Assembly: GCA_017999215.1 (NCBI GenBank)
Contig: JAGOBQ010000053.1
Span: forward strand, 1 to 13,777
Reading direction: 5' to 3'
DNA length: 13,777 bases
DNA from: Thermoanaerobaculia bacterium
GTDB lineage: Bacteria; Acidobacteriota; Thermoanaerobaculia; UBA5066
Shown here: positions 6,327 to 13,339 of the stretch, piece by piece
Numbering within the stretch: the stretch's first letter is position 1
Layout: each line of letters starts with the position of its first letter
The notes under the pieces: generated by a model
The model's database searches: none
Told to the model about the DNA's origin: nothing
Seen by the model: only the letters and a program-made list of their open reading frames with translations
Translations under genes and position numbers: made by a program

Positions 6327-7745
6327 TCAACGCAGGACGAGCATCCGCTCCTCGGTCATCTCGAGGAAGGCCGACGCGGGCCCCTCGCGCCCGACGCCGG
6401 AACCCTTCACGCCGCCGTACGGCATCGGGTCGCTCCTCCACGTCGGCACGTCGCCCTGGAGGACCGCGCCCACCTCGAGCGTCTCCCACGCCCTGCGGAC
6501 CTTCGCGACGTCGCGCGTGAAGACGCCCGCCTGCAGGCCGTAGCGCGAGGCGTTCACGCGCTCGAGCGCCTCGTCGAACGTCGCGTAGGTGGAGAGCGCC
6601 GCGCCGGGACCGAAGAGCTCGTCCGAGACGACCGGCTCGCCCGCCGGGACCTCCTCGAGGAGCGTCGGCTTCACGACGGAGCCGTCGGCCGCCCCTCCCG
6701 CGAGGAGCTTCCCTCCGGCGGTCCGCGCCGAGGCGAACCAGGAGAGGACGCGGTCGCGGTTCGCTGCGTCGATCATCGGGCCGCAGATCGTCTCCGGCGC
6801 GGCCGGGTCGCCGACGGGGAACGCCTCCGCCGCCGCGACGAGGAGGTCGCGCAGCGCGGGCGCGACGTCTCGGTGGACGAGGACCCGCTGGACGCTGATG
6901 CACGACTGGCCCGCCCAGGCGAAGGCGCCGCTCGCGATCCGCCGCGCCGCGTCGGCGAGGTCGTCCCAGTCGGGCTCGACGATCACGGCCGCGTTCCCGC
7001 CCAGCTCGAGCGCGACGCGCCTCTCCCACGCCTTCCGCCTCAGGCCGAAGCCGATCTCGTGCGAGCCGGTGAACGTGAGGAGGGCGAAGCGGGGGTCGGT
7101 GACGAGCCGCTCCGCGTCGGCGGCGCGGGAGGGGACGACCGAGAGCGCGCCGTCGGGAAGCCCCGCCCGCTGGAGCGAGGCGGCCAGGTGGAGGGCCGCG
7201 CTCGGCGTCTGGCTGGCGGGCTTCAGGACGACGGGGCACCCCGCGGCGACGGCCGGCCCGAGCTTGTGGGCGACGAGGTTGAGCGGGAAGTTGAACGGCG
7301 TGATCGCGAGGACCGGCCCGAGCGGGACGCGCCGCGTCAGGGCAATCCGGCCGGCGCCGCTCGCGAAGCCGCCGAGGTCGCGCGCCACGAGCTCCGGGTA
7401 GCGAGCGACGTGCGCCGAGGCGAGGAGCGTGTCGGCCGCGCGGTCGACCTCGGCGCGGGCGAGCGTCCGCGGCTTCCCCGCCTCCTCGACGATCGTCGCG
7501 GCGACCTCTTCTTTTCGCGCGAGAAGGTCGGCCCGCGCCGCCTCGAGGATCGCGGCCCGGCGCTCGGGCGGAATCGCGGCGATCGCTCCGGCCGAGCGGG
7601 CCGCGCTCTCCGCGGCGCGCTCCAGCGTCGCCAGCCCGCCGCGCGCGACGCGCGCCACGGTCGAGCCGTCCCACGGCGACCGGACGACGAGCGCGTCCTC
7701 TCCGTCGATCCAGCTTCCGGCCAGGAAGAGCTTCTGCTCCCTCAT
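6327..7745 (-). CDS. NAD(P)+-dependent aldehyde dehydrogenase
   Basis: A 472-residue aldehyde dehydrogenase superfamily enzyme, full length, that oxidises an aldehyde to the acid with NAD(P)+ in the cytosol. All core residues are visible: Asn152 in TPFNFP, Lys175 in VLKPASQTP, the TFTGS turn at 224-228, Glu247 in LELGGN, and the nucleophile Cys282 in GQSCIS. The C-terminal motif SDELFGPG and the PYGGVKGSGVGREG end signature are also present. The GQSCISVQR loop suits the broad AldA/GAPN/lactaldehyde-type group better than a dedicated P5C dehydrogenase, so the substrate is open. The start is ATG 7745-7743 with Shine-Dalgarno aggag (7756-7752) and a 6-nt spacer. It is divergent from ornithine aminotransferase, whose product is glutamate semialdehyde, so that aldehyde is one candidate substrate; the link is inference. 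Confidence 0.93.
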   Translation of the reverse strand: MREQKLFLAGSWIDGEDALVVRSPWDGSTVARVARGGLATLERAAESAARSAGAIAAIPPERRAAILEAARADLLARKEEVAATIVEEAGKPRTLARAEVDRAADTLLASAHVARYPELVARDLGGFASGAGRIALTRRVPLGPVLAITPFNFPLNLVAHKLGPAVAAGCPVVLKPASQTPSAALHLAASLQRAGLPDGALSVVPSRAADAERLVTDPRFALLTFTGSHEIGFGLRRKAWERRVALELGGNAAVIVEPDWDDLADAARRIASGAFAWAGQSCISVQRVLVHRDVAPALRDLLVAAAEAFPVGDPAAPETICGPMIDAANRDRVLSWFASARTAGGKLLAGGAADGSVVKPTLLEEVPAGEPVVSDELFGPGAALSTYATFDEALERVNASRYGLQAGVFTRDVAKVRRAWETLEVGAVLQGDVPTWRSDPMPYGGVKGSGVGREGPASAFLEMTEERMLVLR

Positions 7746-7879
7746 CTCCCGCTCCTCTCCCCGGGGACCTCGCCCGCGGATCCAAAGGAGAGCCGGCCCC
7801 TCGCGTCGAGGTCCCGGCGTCCGGTCTCACCTCGCATCGAGCTCTCAAGCTAGCACGCAGGGAGGGAGCCGGCGCGCCT

Positions 7880-7922
7880 CTTCGCGAAGGACCCGGCCGG
7901 TCCGGCCCGCCTCCGGTAGGAT
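7880..7922 (+). promoter_or_regulatory. Putative rocD promoter with two upstream palindromes
   Basis: A -10-like TAGGAT lies at 7917-7922 (T, A, A, T in the key positions), about 88 bp before the rocD ATG. Just upstream are two perfect palindromes, CTTCGCGAAG (7880-7889) and GGCCGG-T-CCGGCC (7895-7907). They cover where a -35 element and operator would lie. Short palindromes arise easily at this GC content, so this is tentative. The rest of the 7746-8009 gap shows no gene. The promoter for the divergent aldehyde dehydrogenase must also lie here, but I could not pick it out. Confidence 0.3.
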
Positions 7923-7974
7923 TCCCGCCCGTACGGACCCGCGGCCGCGGCCGGCCGCAGAGAGAGACGACGAA

Positions 7975-8000
7975 GCGGGCTCCTGAGGGCCCGCCGGAGG
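7975..8000 (+). promoter_or_regulatory. rocD ribosome binding site with an adjoining small hairpin
   Basis: GGAGG (7996-8000) lies 9 nt before the rocD ATG at 8010 and decides that start. A 6-bp hairpin, GCGGGC (7975-7980) with GCCCGC (7989-7994), ends two bases before it. The hairpin could affect ribosome access, but a stem this short is easily due to chance in GC-rich DNA. Confidence 0.4.
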
Positions 8001-8009
8001 GAGACGACC

Positions 8010-9221
8010 ATGCCCGAGACCGCCACCCGATCCGCCGCCCTCATCGAGCAGGAGAGCCGCTACGGGGCCCACAACTATCACCCCCTCGACGTCGTCTGCA
8101 CGAAGGGCGAGGGGATCTGGCTCACCGACGTCGACGGCAAGCGCTACATGGACTTCCTCGCCGCCTACTCGGCCGTCAACCAGGGGCACAACCACCCGCG
8201 GATCGCCGAGGCGCTCATCCGCCAGGCGAAGAGGCTCGCCCTGACGAGCCGCGCCTTCCGGAACGACCAGTTCCCGCCGCTCCTCGAGAAGCTCTGCCGC
8301 CTCACCGGCTTCGACAAGGCGCTCCTGATGAACAGCGGCGCCGAGGCGGTGGAAACCGCGCTCAAGGCGATGCGGAAGTGGGCCTACGACGTGAAGGGGG
8401 TCCCGTACCCCGAGGCCGAGATCGTCGTCGCCGAGGGGAACTTCCACGGCCGGACGACGACGATCGTCGGCTTCTCGACCGACCCCGACTCGACGAGCCG
8501 CTTCGGCCCCTTCACCCCGGGCTTCAGGATCGTCCCGTACGGCGACCTCGCCGCCGTCGAGGCGGCGATCACCCCGAAGACCGCCGCGATTTTCGTCGAG
8601 CCGATCCAGGGCGAAGGGGGCGTCATCATCCCGCCCGACGGCTACCTCAAGGGCCTCCGCGCGATCGCAGACCGGAACAAGTGCCTCCTCGTCCTCGACG
8701 AGATCCAGTCGGGGCTCGGGAGGACCGGGAAGCTCTTCGCGTTCGAGCACGAGGGGATCCGCCCCGACGGCGTCACGATCGGCAAGGCGCTCTCCGGCGG
8801 CTTCTATCCCGTCAGCGCGTTCCTGGCGTCGAGCGCCGTGATGGACGTCTTCACCCCGGGCATCCACGGCTCCACCTACGGCGGCAACCCGCTCGCCTGC
8901 GCCGTCGCGTCCGAGGCGCTCGACGTCCTGGTCGAGGAGAAGCTCGTGGAGCGGGCGGCGGAGCTGGGCGTCCACCTCGAGGCGCGCCTTCGGACGATGA
9001 AGACCGACAAGGTCGAGGCGATCCGCGTCCGCGGCCTCTGGGCGGGCGTCCAGCTGAAGCTCTCGGCCGGCCCCGCCCGACCGTACTGCTACAAGCTGAA
9101 GGACCGCGGGATGCTCTGCAAGGACACCCACGCCCAGACGATCCGCCTCGCGCCGCCCCTCGTCATCACGCGCGAGGAGATCGACTGGGCCGTCGACCAG
9201 CTGGAGGCGGTCCTGGGCTGA
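8010..9221 (+). CDS. rocD: Ornithine aminotransferase (ornithine-oxo-acid transaminase)
   Basis: A PLP-dependent class III aminotransferase of 403 residues. It moves the delta-amino group of ornithine to 2-oxoglutarate, giving glutamate 5-semialdehyde (which cyclises to P5C) and glutamate. The N-terminal signature YGAHNYHPLDVV and the AYSAVNQGHNHP segment are specific to this family. Tyr23, Tyr53 and Glu202 sit where human enzyme residues Tyr55, Tyr85 and Glu235 contact ornithine. PLP contacts are NSGAEAVETALK (108-119), Asp230 in VLDEIQSGLGRTGK, and the Schiff-base Lys259 in TIGKALSGG. GSTYGGNPLACAVA and IRLAPPLVI complete the fold. The start at ATG 8010 is set by GGAGG. It is divergent from the aldehyde dehydrogenase at 6327-7745, which suggests arginine/ornithine breakdown or proline-glutamate interconversion. 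No other rocD-linked arginine gene is in view. Confidence 0.96.
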   Translation: MPETATRSAALIEQESRYGAHNYHPLDVVCTKGEGIWLTDVDGKRYMDFLAAYSAVNQGHNHPRIAEALIRQAKRLALTSRAFRNDQFPPLLEKLCRLTGFDKALLMNSGAEAVETALKAMRKWAYDVKGVPYPEAEIVVAEGNFHGRTTTIVGFSTDPDSTSRFGPFTPGFRIVPYGDLAAVEAAITPKTAAIFVEPIQGEGGVIIPPDGYLKGLRAIADRNKCLLVLDEIQSGLGRTGKLFAFEHEGIRPDGVTIGKALSGGFYPVSAFLASSAVMDVFTPGIHGSTYGGNPLACAVASEALDVLVEEKLVERAAELGVHLEARLRTMKTDKVEAIRVRGLWAGVQLKLSAGPARPYCYKLKDRGMLCKDTHAQTIRLAPPLVITREEIDWAVDQLEAVLG

Positions 9222-9262
9222 AGGGAAACCCGGCCGGTCCCATCTCCGTAAGAGAAGGCGTC

Positions 9263-11410
9263 TTGCGGCTCCTCCGAGGCCCGCTCCGGGCCGCGCTCCT
9301 CGCCCTCCCGCTCCTCCCCCTCCTTCCGGCCGCGGCCCAGCGGCCGGAGGAGCCGCTTTCCGCGCTCGTCGCCCCACGCGAGGTCCACCTGGACGGCCGC
9401 CTCGGCGACCCGCTCTGGGCGGACGCCCCCGTCCTCGACCGCTTCACGCAGCGCGAGCCGTCCGAAGGGGCGCCCGCGACGGAGCGGACCGAGGTCCGCG
9501 TCGTCGTGACGCCGCGGACGCTCGTCGTCGGCGTCGTCTGCTTCGACCGGGAGGCCGGCCGGATCTCGGCCCGCCAGTACGACCGGGACGGCGACTTCGT
9601 CTCGGACGACTGGGTGAGCATCGCCGTCGACTCCTACCTCGACCGCCGGAACGCGTCCGTCTTCCGCGTCAACCCGCTCGGGACGCAGTACGACGCCCTC
9701 GTGACGAACGAGGGACAGCAAGAGGAGACCGAGTGGGACGCGATCTGGGAGTCGCGCGCCTCGGTCGGCCCCGACGGCTGGCGGGCCGAGATCGCGATCC
9801 CCCTCTCCGCTCTCCGCTATCCCGACGGGGCGACGGCGTTCGGCTTCAACGTGACCCGGATGCTCCGGCGCCGGCAGGAGACCTCCTCCTGGGGCGCCTG
9901 GCGGAGGGAGGCGGGCCCAACGCGGATCTCGATGGCGGGCACGCTCACCGGCTTCCGGCTGGAGCGGCGCCTGCCGCTCCTCATCAAACCGTTCCTCCTG
10001 ACCGGCTACGACCGCGACGTCCGGGAAGCCGGAGGCGGCTATCGGACCGGCGGGACGTTCGACGCGGGGCTCGACGCGAAGGTCGGCGTCACGCCGACGC
10101 TCGTCCTCGACGCCACGTTCCGGACCGACTTCGCCCAGGTGGAGGCCGACACGCAGCGCGTGAACCTGACGCGCTTCCCGATCTTCTTCCCCGAGAAGCG
10201 CGACTTCTTCCTCGAGCGGATCGGCTTCACCCGCTTCGGCCAGCAGGAGCTCGGCGAGGTCTTCTACTCCCGGCGGATCGGCCTCTCGGCCGACGGCGAG
10301 CCGGTGCCGATCGTCGGCGGGGCGCGCCTGACGGGGAACGTCGGCCGGACGGAGGTGGGCGTCATCGCCATCCGGCAGGACGCCTCCGCGGGCCTCCCCG
10401 AGACCGACTTTTACGTCGCCCGCGTGAGGCACCCGCTCGGGGCGCGCTCCTCGTTCGGCGCGATCTTCACCGACCGCGAAGGGGGGCCGCCCGGCACGGA
10501 GTGGAACCGCGCCGCGGGCCTCGACCTCGACTGGAAGCCGACCGAGACGCTCGCCTTCACCGCGTTCTGGGCCACGACGCGCGACCCGCAGGGGAAGCCC
10601 GACACCGACGGCTGGCGCGTCTCGGGGCAGTTCGACGACGGCGCCTGGAACGCCTACTCGAGCCTGAAGCGCTACGACGAGGACTTCGACCCCGGCATCG
10701 GCTTCGTCCCGCGGACCGGCATCACGAACGCCTTCGGCCGCGCGGGGCGCCGCTTCTACCCGGCCAAGGGCTTCGTTCGGGAGTGGGAGGTGGGCGGGGA
10801 GCTCGACTACTTCGAGGACATGGAGGGGGACCCCGTCGGCCGGGAGATCCGATTCGAGATGAGGGCCGAGGGGCGCGACGCGAGCTACCTCGAGGCGGAG
10901 CCCTTCTCGAGCGAGTGGGACCGGCTCGACGAGCCGTTCGAGATCCGCCCCGGCATCTTCATTCCCGCCGGCGGGTACACGAACCGGCGGCGCGGCGTGG
11001 AGATCGGGACGAGCCCGGCCGGCGTCCTCTCCGCCGCGGCCGGCGTCGAGTGGGGGTCGTTCTACGGCGGGCAGGGGGAGACCTGGGCACTCGAAGCCTC
11101 CTACCGCCCGAATCCCCATCTCCTCGTCGAGGCGACCGGGGAGCACAACGACGTGCGGCTTCCCGCCGGCTCCTTCACCGCCTCGCTGGCCGGCCTCCGG
11201 ACGACCTGGAACTTCTCCCGGGCGCTCCTCCTGACCGCCTACGGCCAGGTCAACTCCGACTCCGACGTCACGAGCCTCAACGCCCGCCTCCGGTGGATGT
11301 GGCGCCCCGGCTCCGACGTCTACGTCGTCTTCAACCGGGCCACCGGCAAGGGGCTCGAGAAGCGCACCTGGCAGCTGATGCTCAAGGCGACGTGGGCGAT
11401 CCTGCCGTAG
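9263..11410 (+). CDS. DUF5916 outer-membrane-type protein with N-terminal CBM9-like domain
   Basis: A 715-residue secreted protein. The only plausible start is TTG 9263-9265, preceded by gagaagg (9252-9258). It gives a good signal peptide: RLLR basic end, Leu/Pro/Ala hydrophobic run, and likely cleavage after AAA at residue 25. Next comes a carbohydrate-binding-family-9-like domain (DGRLGDPLW at 44-52, then DDWVSIAVDSYLDRRNASVFRVNPLG, read in parts, and WRAEIAIPLSALRYP). The DUF5916 part follows, with the hallmark FFPEKRDFFLE (308-318), YSRRIGLS, and VGGARLTGNVG. A series of alternating strands to the end (GFVPRTGITNAFGR, LEASYRPNPHLLVEA, LNARLRWMWRPGSDVYVVFN) suggests an outer-membrane beta-barrel. 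Its substrate and role are unknown; the family is common in Bacteroidota, Acidobacteriota and Gemmatimonadota. It lies 41 bp after rocD, with no clear promoter or terminator between. Confidence 0.9.
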   Translation: MRLLRGPLRAALLALPLLPLLPAAAQRPEEPLSALVAPREVHLDGRLGDPLWADAPVLDRFTQREPSEGAPATERTEVRVVVTPRTLVVGVVCFDREAGRISARQYDRDGDFVSDDWVSIAVDSYLDRRNASVFRVNPLGTQYDALVTNEGQQEETEWDAIWESRASVGPDGWRAEIAIPLSALRYPDGATAFGFNVTRMLRRRQETSSWGAWRREAGPTRISMAGTLTGFRLERRLPLLIKPFLLTGYDRDVREAGGGYRTGGTFDAGLDAKVGVTPTLVLDATFRTDFAQVEADTQRVNLTRFPIFFPEKRDFFLERIGFTRFGQQELGEVFYSRRIGLSADGEPVPIVGGARLTGNVGRTEVGVIAIRQDASAGLPETDFYVARVRHPLGARSSFGAIFTDREGGPPGTEWNRAAGLDLDWKPTETLAFTAFWATTRDPQGKPDTDGWRVSGQFDDGAWNAYSSLKRYDEDFDPGIGFVPRTGITNAFGRAGRRFYPAKGFVREWEVGGELDYFEDMEGDPVGREIRFEMRAEGRDASYLEAEPFSSEWDRLDEPFEIRPGIFIPAGGYTNRRRGVEIGTSPAGVLSAAAGVEWGSFYGGQGETWALEASYRPNPHLLVEATGEHNDVRLPAGSFTASLAGLRTTWNFSRALLLTAYGQVNSDSDVTSLNARLRWMWRPGSDVYVVFNRATGKGLEKRTWQLMLKATWAILP

Positions 11411-11423
11411 CTCCGGAATAGGC

Positions 11424-11453
11424 CGCGGGCGGCCGGTGTTATACCCGCCCGCG
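11424..11453 (+). other. Hairpin ending on the antiporter start codon
   Basis: CGCGGGCGG (11424-11432) pairs perfectly with CCGCCCGCG (11445-11453) around a 12-nt loop. The 3' arm ends on the first base of the GTG start at 11453. There is no U tract, so it is a poor intrinsic terminator. In read-through RNA from the DUF5916 gene it would mask the start codon. Transcripts from the local -10 would begin too late to form it. Confidence 0.4.
11437..11445 (+). promoter_or_regulatory. Extended -10 promoter for a leaderless antiporter transcript
   Basis: TG-t-TATACC occupies 11437-11445: an extended -10 element, with the hexamer matching TATAAT at T1, A2, T3 and A4. Seven bases downstream lies the GTG at 11453, just where transcription would start. 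No Shine-Dalgarno sequence precedes that GTG. This fits a leaderless mRNA. No -35 match is seen, which is usual for extended -10 promoters. Confidence 0.5.
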
Positions 11454-12538
11454 TGAGCCCCCTCACCCTCGTCCTCTTCCTCGCCGGGATCGCCCTCCTG
11501 ATCTTCGGCGCCGACCTGCTCGTCCGCGGCGCCTCCCGGATCGCGCTCGCCCTCGGCGTCTCGCCGCTCGTCGTCGGGCTGACCGTCGTCGCGTTCGGGA
11601 CGAGCGCGCCGGAGTCGGCCGTGAGCGTCAAGGCGGCCCTCGCCGGGCAGGCCGACATCGCCTACGGGAACGTCGTCGGCTCGAACGTCTTCAACGTCCT
11701 CTTCATCCTCGGCCTCTCGGCCCTCGTCGCGCCGCTCCTCGTCGACCGCCAGCTGATGCGGCGGGACGTCCCGATCATGATCGGCTCGGCGCTCCTCCTC
11801 CCGGCCCTCGCGCTCGACGGGAGGCTCGGCCGGCTCGACGGCGCGCTCCTCTTCCTCGGGATCGTCGCCTACACGGCCTTCTCGGTTGTCGCGAGCCGGC
11901 GGGAGGCCGCCGCCCGGCGCGACGCGGCCGCCGAGAGCGGGCCGCCCGAGGCGCCCGGCTCGTGGGGGACGAACCTCCTCCTCGTCGTGGCGGGCCTCGG
12001 GATGCTCGTCCTCGGCGCGCGCTGGCTCGTCGACGGCGCCGTCGCGCTCGCCCGCTCGTTCGGCGTCTCGGAGCTCGTCATCGGGCTGACGATCGTCGCG
12101 GCCGGGACGTCTCTCCCCGAGGTCGCGACCTCGGTCCTCGCCGCCTGGCGCGGGCAGCGCGAGATCGCCGTCGGGAACGTCGTCGGCTCGAACATCTTCA
12201 ACGTCCTCTGCGTCCTCGGTCTCGCCGGCCTCGTCGCCCCGACCGGCGTCCCCGTCGCCGCGCAGGCGCTCGCCTTCGACACGCCCGTGATGATCGCGGT
12301 CTCGGTCGCGTGCCTCCCGATCTTCTTCACCGGGCACGTCATCGCGCGGTGGGAGGGGGCGCTCTTCCTCTTCTTCTACATCGCCTACGCCGCGTTCCTC
12401 GTCCTCGACGCCACCGCCTCGCCCGCCCTCCCGGCGCTGCGCGCCTCGATGGTCTTCTTCGTCCTGCCGCTCACGGCGTTGACGCTCGCCGTCCTCGCCG
12501 CCCGCGCGTTCCGAGTCCAGAGGCCCCCCTCCGCGTGA
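11453..12538 (+). CDS. Na+/Ca2+ exchanger (CaCA) family antiporter, YrbG-like
   Basis: A 361-residue inner-membrane cation antiporter of the calcium:cation antiporter superfamily, with about ten hydrophobic segments in two homologous halves. The two alpha repeats that form the ion site are clear: GTSAPES (49-55) with GNVVGSNVFNVLFILG (72-87), and GTSLPE (218-223) with GNVVGSNIFNVLCVLG (241-256). A hydrophilic, charged cytosolic loop (about 148-172) joins the halves. The start is GTG 11453, which gives the family's usual short N-terminus (SPLTLVLFLAGI); there is no Shine-Dalgarno sequence, and an extended -10 lies directly upstream. By family it likely exports Ca2+ in exchange for Na+ or H+; ion specificity cannot be read from the sequence. 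Its stop overlaps the start of the uracil-DNA glycosylase gene (GTGA). Confidence 0.94.
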   Translation: MSPLTLVLFLAGIALLIFGADLLVRGASRIALALGVSPLVVGLTVVAFGTSAPESAVSVKAALAGQADIAYGNVVGSNVFNVLFILGLSALVAPLLVDRQLMRRDVPIMIGSALLLPALALDGRLGRLDGALLFLGIVAYTAFSVVASRREAAARRDAAAESGPPEAPGSWGTNLLLVVAGLGMLVLGARWLVDGAVALARSFGVSELVIGLTIVAAGTSLPEVATSVLAAWRGQREIAVGNVVGSNIFNVLCVLGLAGLVAPTGVPVAAQALAFDTPVMIAVSVACLPIFFTGHVIARWEGALFLFFYIAYAAFLVLDATASPALPALRASMVFFVLPLTALTLAVLAARAFRVQRPPSA

Positions 12539-13239
12539 GCCGCGGCCTCGCCCGGCTGACCCGCGAGATCGAGGCCTGTCGCGCCTGCCCGCGCCTCGTC
12601 GCCTGGCGTGAGGAGGCGGCGGCGCACCCGCCGCGGCGCTACGCCGGCGAGACCTACTGGGCGCGCCCCGTCCCCGCGTTCGGCGACCCGGCGGCACGCC
12701 TTCTCCTCGTCGGCCTCGCCCCCGCGGCGCACGGCGGGAACCGGACGGGCCGGATGTTCACGGGAGACTCTTCGGGCGACTTCCTCTTCGCCGCGCTCCA
12801 CCGCGCCGGCTTCGCGAGCCAGCCCGGGTCGACGCACCGCGGCGACGGCCTCGCGCTGACGGACGCGTACGTCCTCGCCCCCGTCCGCTGCGCCCCGCCC
12901 GACAATCGCCCGACCCCCGACGAGCTCGCCCGCTGCCGTCCGTTCTTCGAACGCGAGCTGGCGCTCCTCCCTCGCGTCCGGGTCCTCCTCGCGCTCGGCG
13001 GCATCGGCTGGGCCTCGACGCTCGCCGTCCTCGCGGCGCACGGCGCCGAGGTCCCGCGCCCGGCTCCCGCGTTCGGGCACGGGGCAGATGTCGCGCTCGA
13101 CCTCCCCGGGCGCGGCCGGGTCGCCCTCCTCGGCTCGTACCACGTGAGCCGGCAGAACACGAACACCGGCCGGCTGACGCCCGCGATGTTCGACGCCGTC
13201 CTCGCGCGGGCGAAGGCGCTCCTCTCTCCGCCGGCCTGA
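12535..13239 (+). CDS. Uracil-DNA glycosylase, family 5 (UDGb), iron-sulfur type
   Basis: A 234-residue DNA repair enzyme that removes uracil, and in this family also other deaminated bases, from DNA. Four cysteines are placed to hold a [4Fe-4S] cluster, as in family 4/5 enzymes: Cys15 and Cys18 (CRAC), Cys119 (VRCAPP) and Cys134 (LARCRPF). The family 5 active-site motif GLAPAAHGGNRTGRMFTGD spans residues 60-78; family 4 enzymes have a different, GEGPG-type motif. The second catalytic motif reads SYHVSRQNTNTGRLT with His203; relatives usually have HPS here. PPDNRPTPDEL is also typical of the family. The start is GTG 12535, overlapping the antiporter stop by 4 nt (GTGA), so it is translated with that unrelated transporter. 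No gene for a partner nuclease is adjacent. Confidence 0.92.
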   Translation: MSRGLARLTREIEACRACPRLVAWREEAAAHPPRRYAGETYWARPVPAFGDPAARLLLVGLAPAAHGGNRTGRMFTGDSSGDFLFAALHRAGFASQPGSTHRGDGLALTDAYVLAPVRCAPPDNRPTPDELARCRPFFERELALLPRVRVLLALGGIGWASTLAVLAAHGAEVPRPAPAFGHGADVALDLPGRGRVALLGSYHVSRQNTNTGRLTPAMFDAVLARAKALLSPPA

Positions 13240-13263
13240 GCCCCTCGGCGCGGGCCACGGCTA

Positions 13264-13290
13264 TCGCCACTCTCGCCCCTTTCGCCACTC
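13264..13290. repeat. Short direct repeat, 18-bp period
   Basis: TCGCCACTC occurs at 13264-13272 and again at 13282-13290. The 18-bp period lies in the 100-bp gap between the glycosylase and the DUF2785 gene. It may be an operator-like pair ahead of the downstream gene, or chance. The same gap shows no clear terminator hairpin and no strong Shine-Dalgarno sequence. Confidence 0.25.
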
Positions 13291-13339
13291 CTGGCACCAT
13301 CGCCTCGAACCCTCTCCGTCCTCGATCCGTACACCCTCC

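Noticed and set aside
8378..11410. A 1010-residue + frame that could look like a fusion ahead of the DUF5916 protein
   Set aside because: The first 290 or so residues are an Arg/Pro-rich shadow of rocD. The real protein begins at the TTG at 9263 with a signal peptide.
9089..12697. A 1202-residue minus-strand frame antisense to rocD, the DUF5916 gene and the antiporter
   Set aside because: Composition is Arg/Glu/Gly/Asp-rich low complexity with no motif, and it lies opposite three well-supported genes. It is an antisense shadow.
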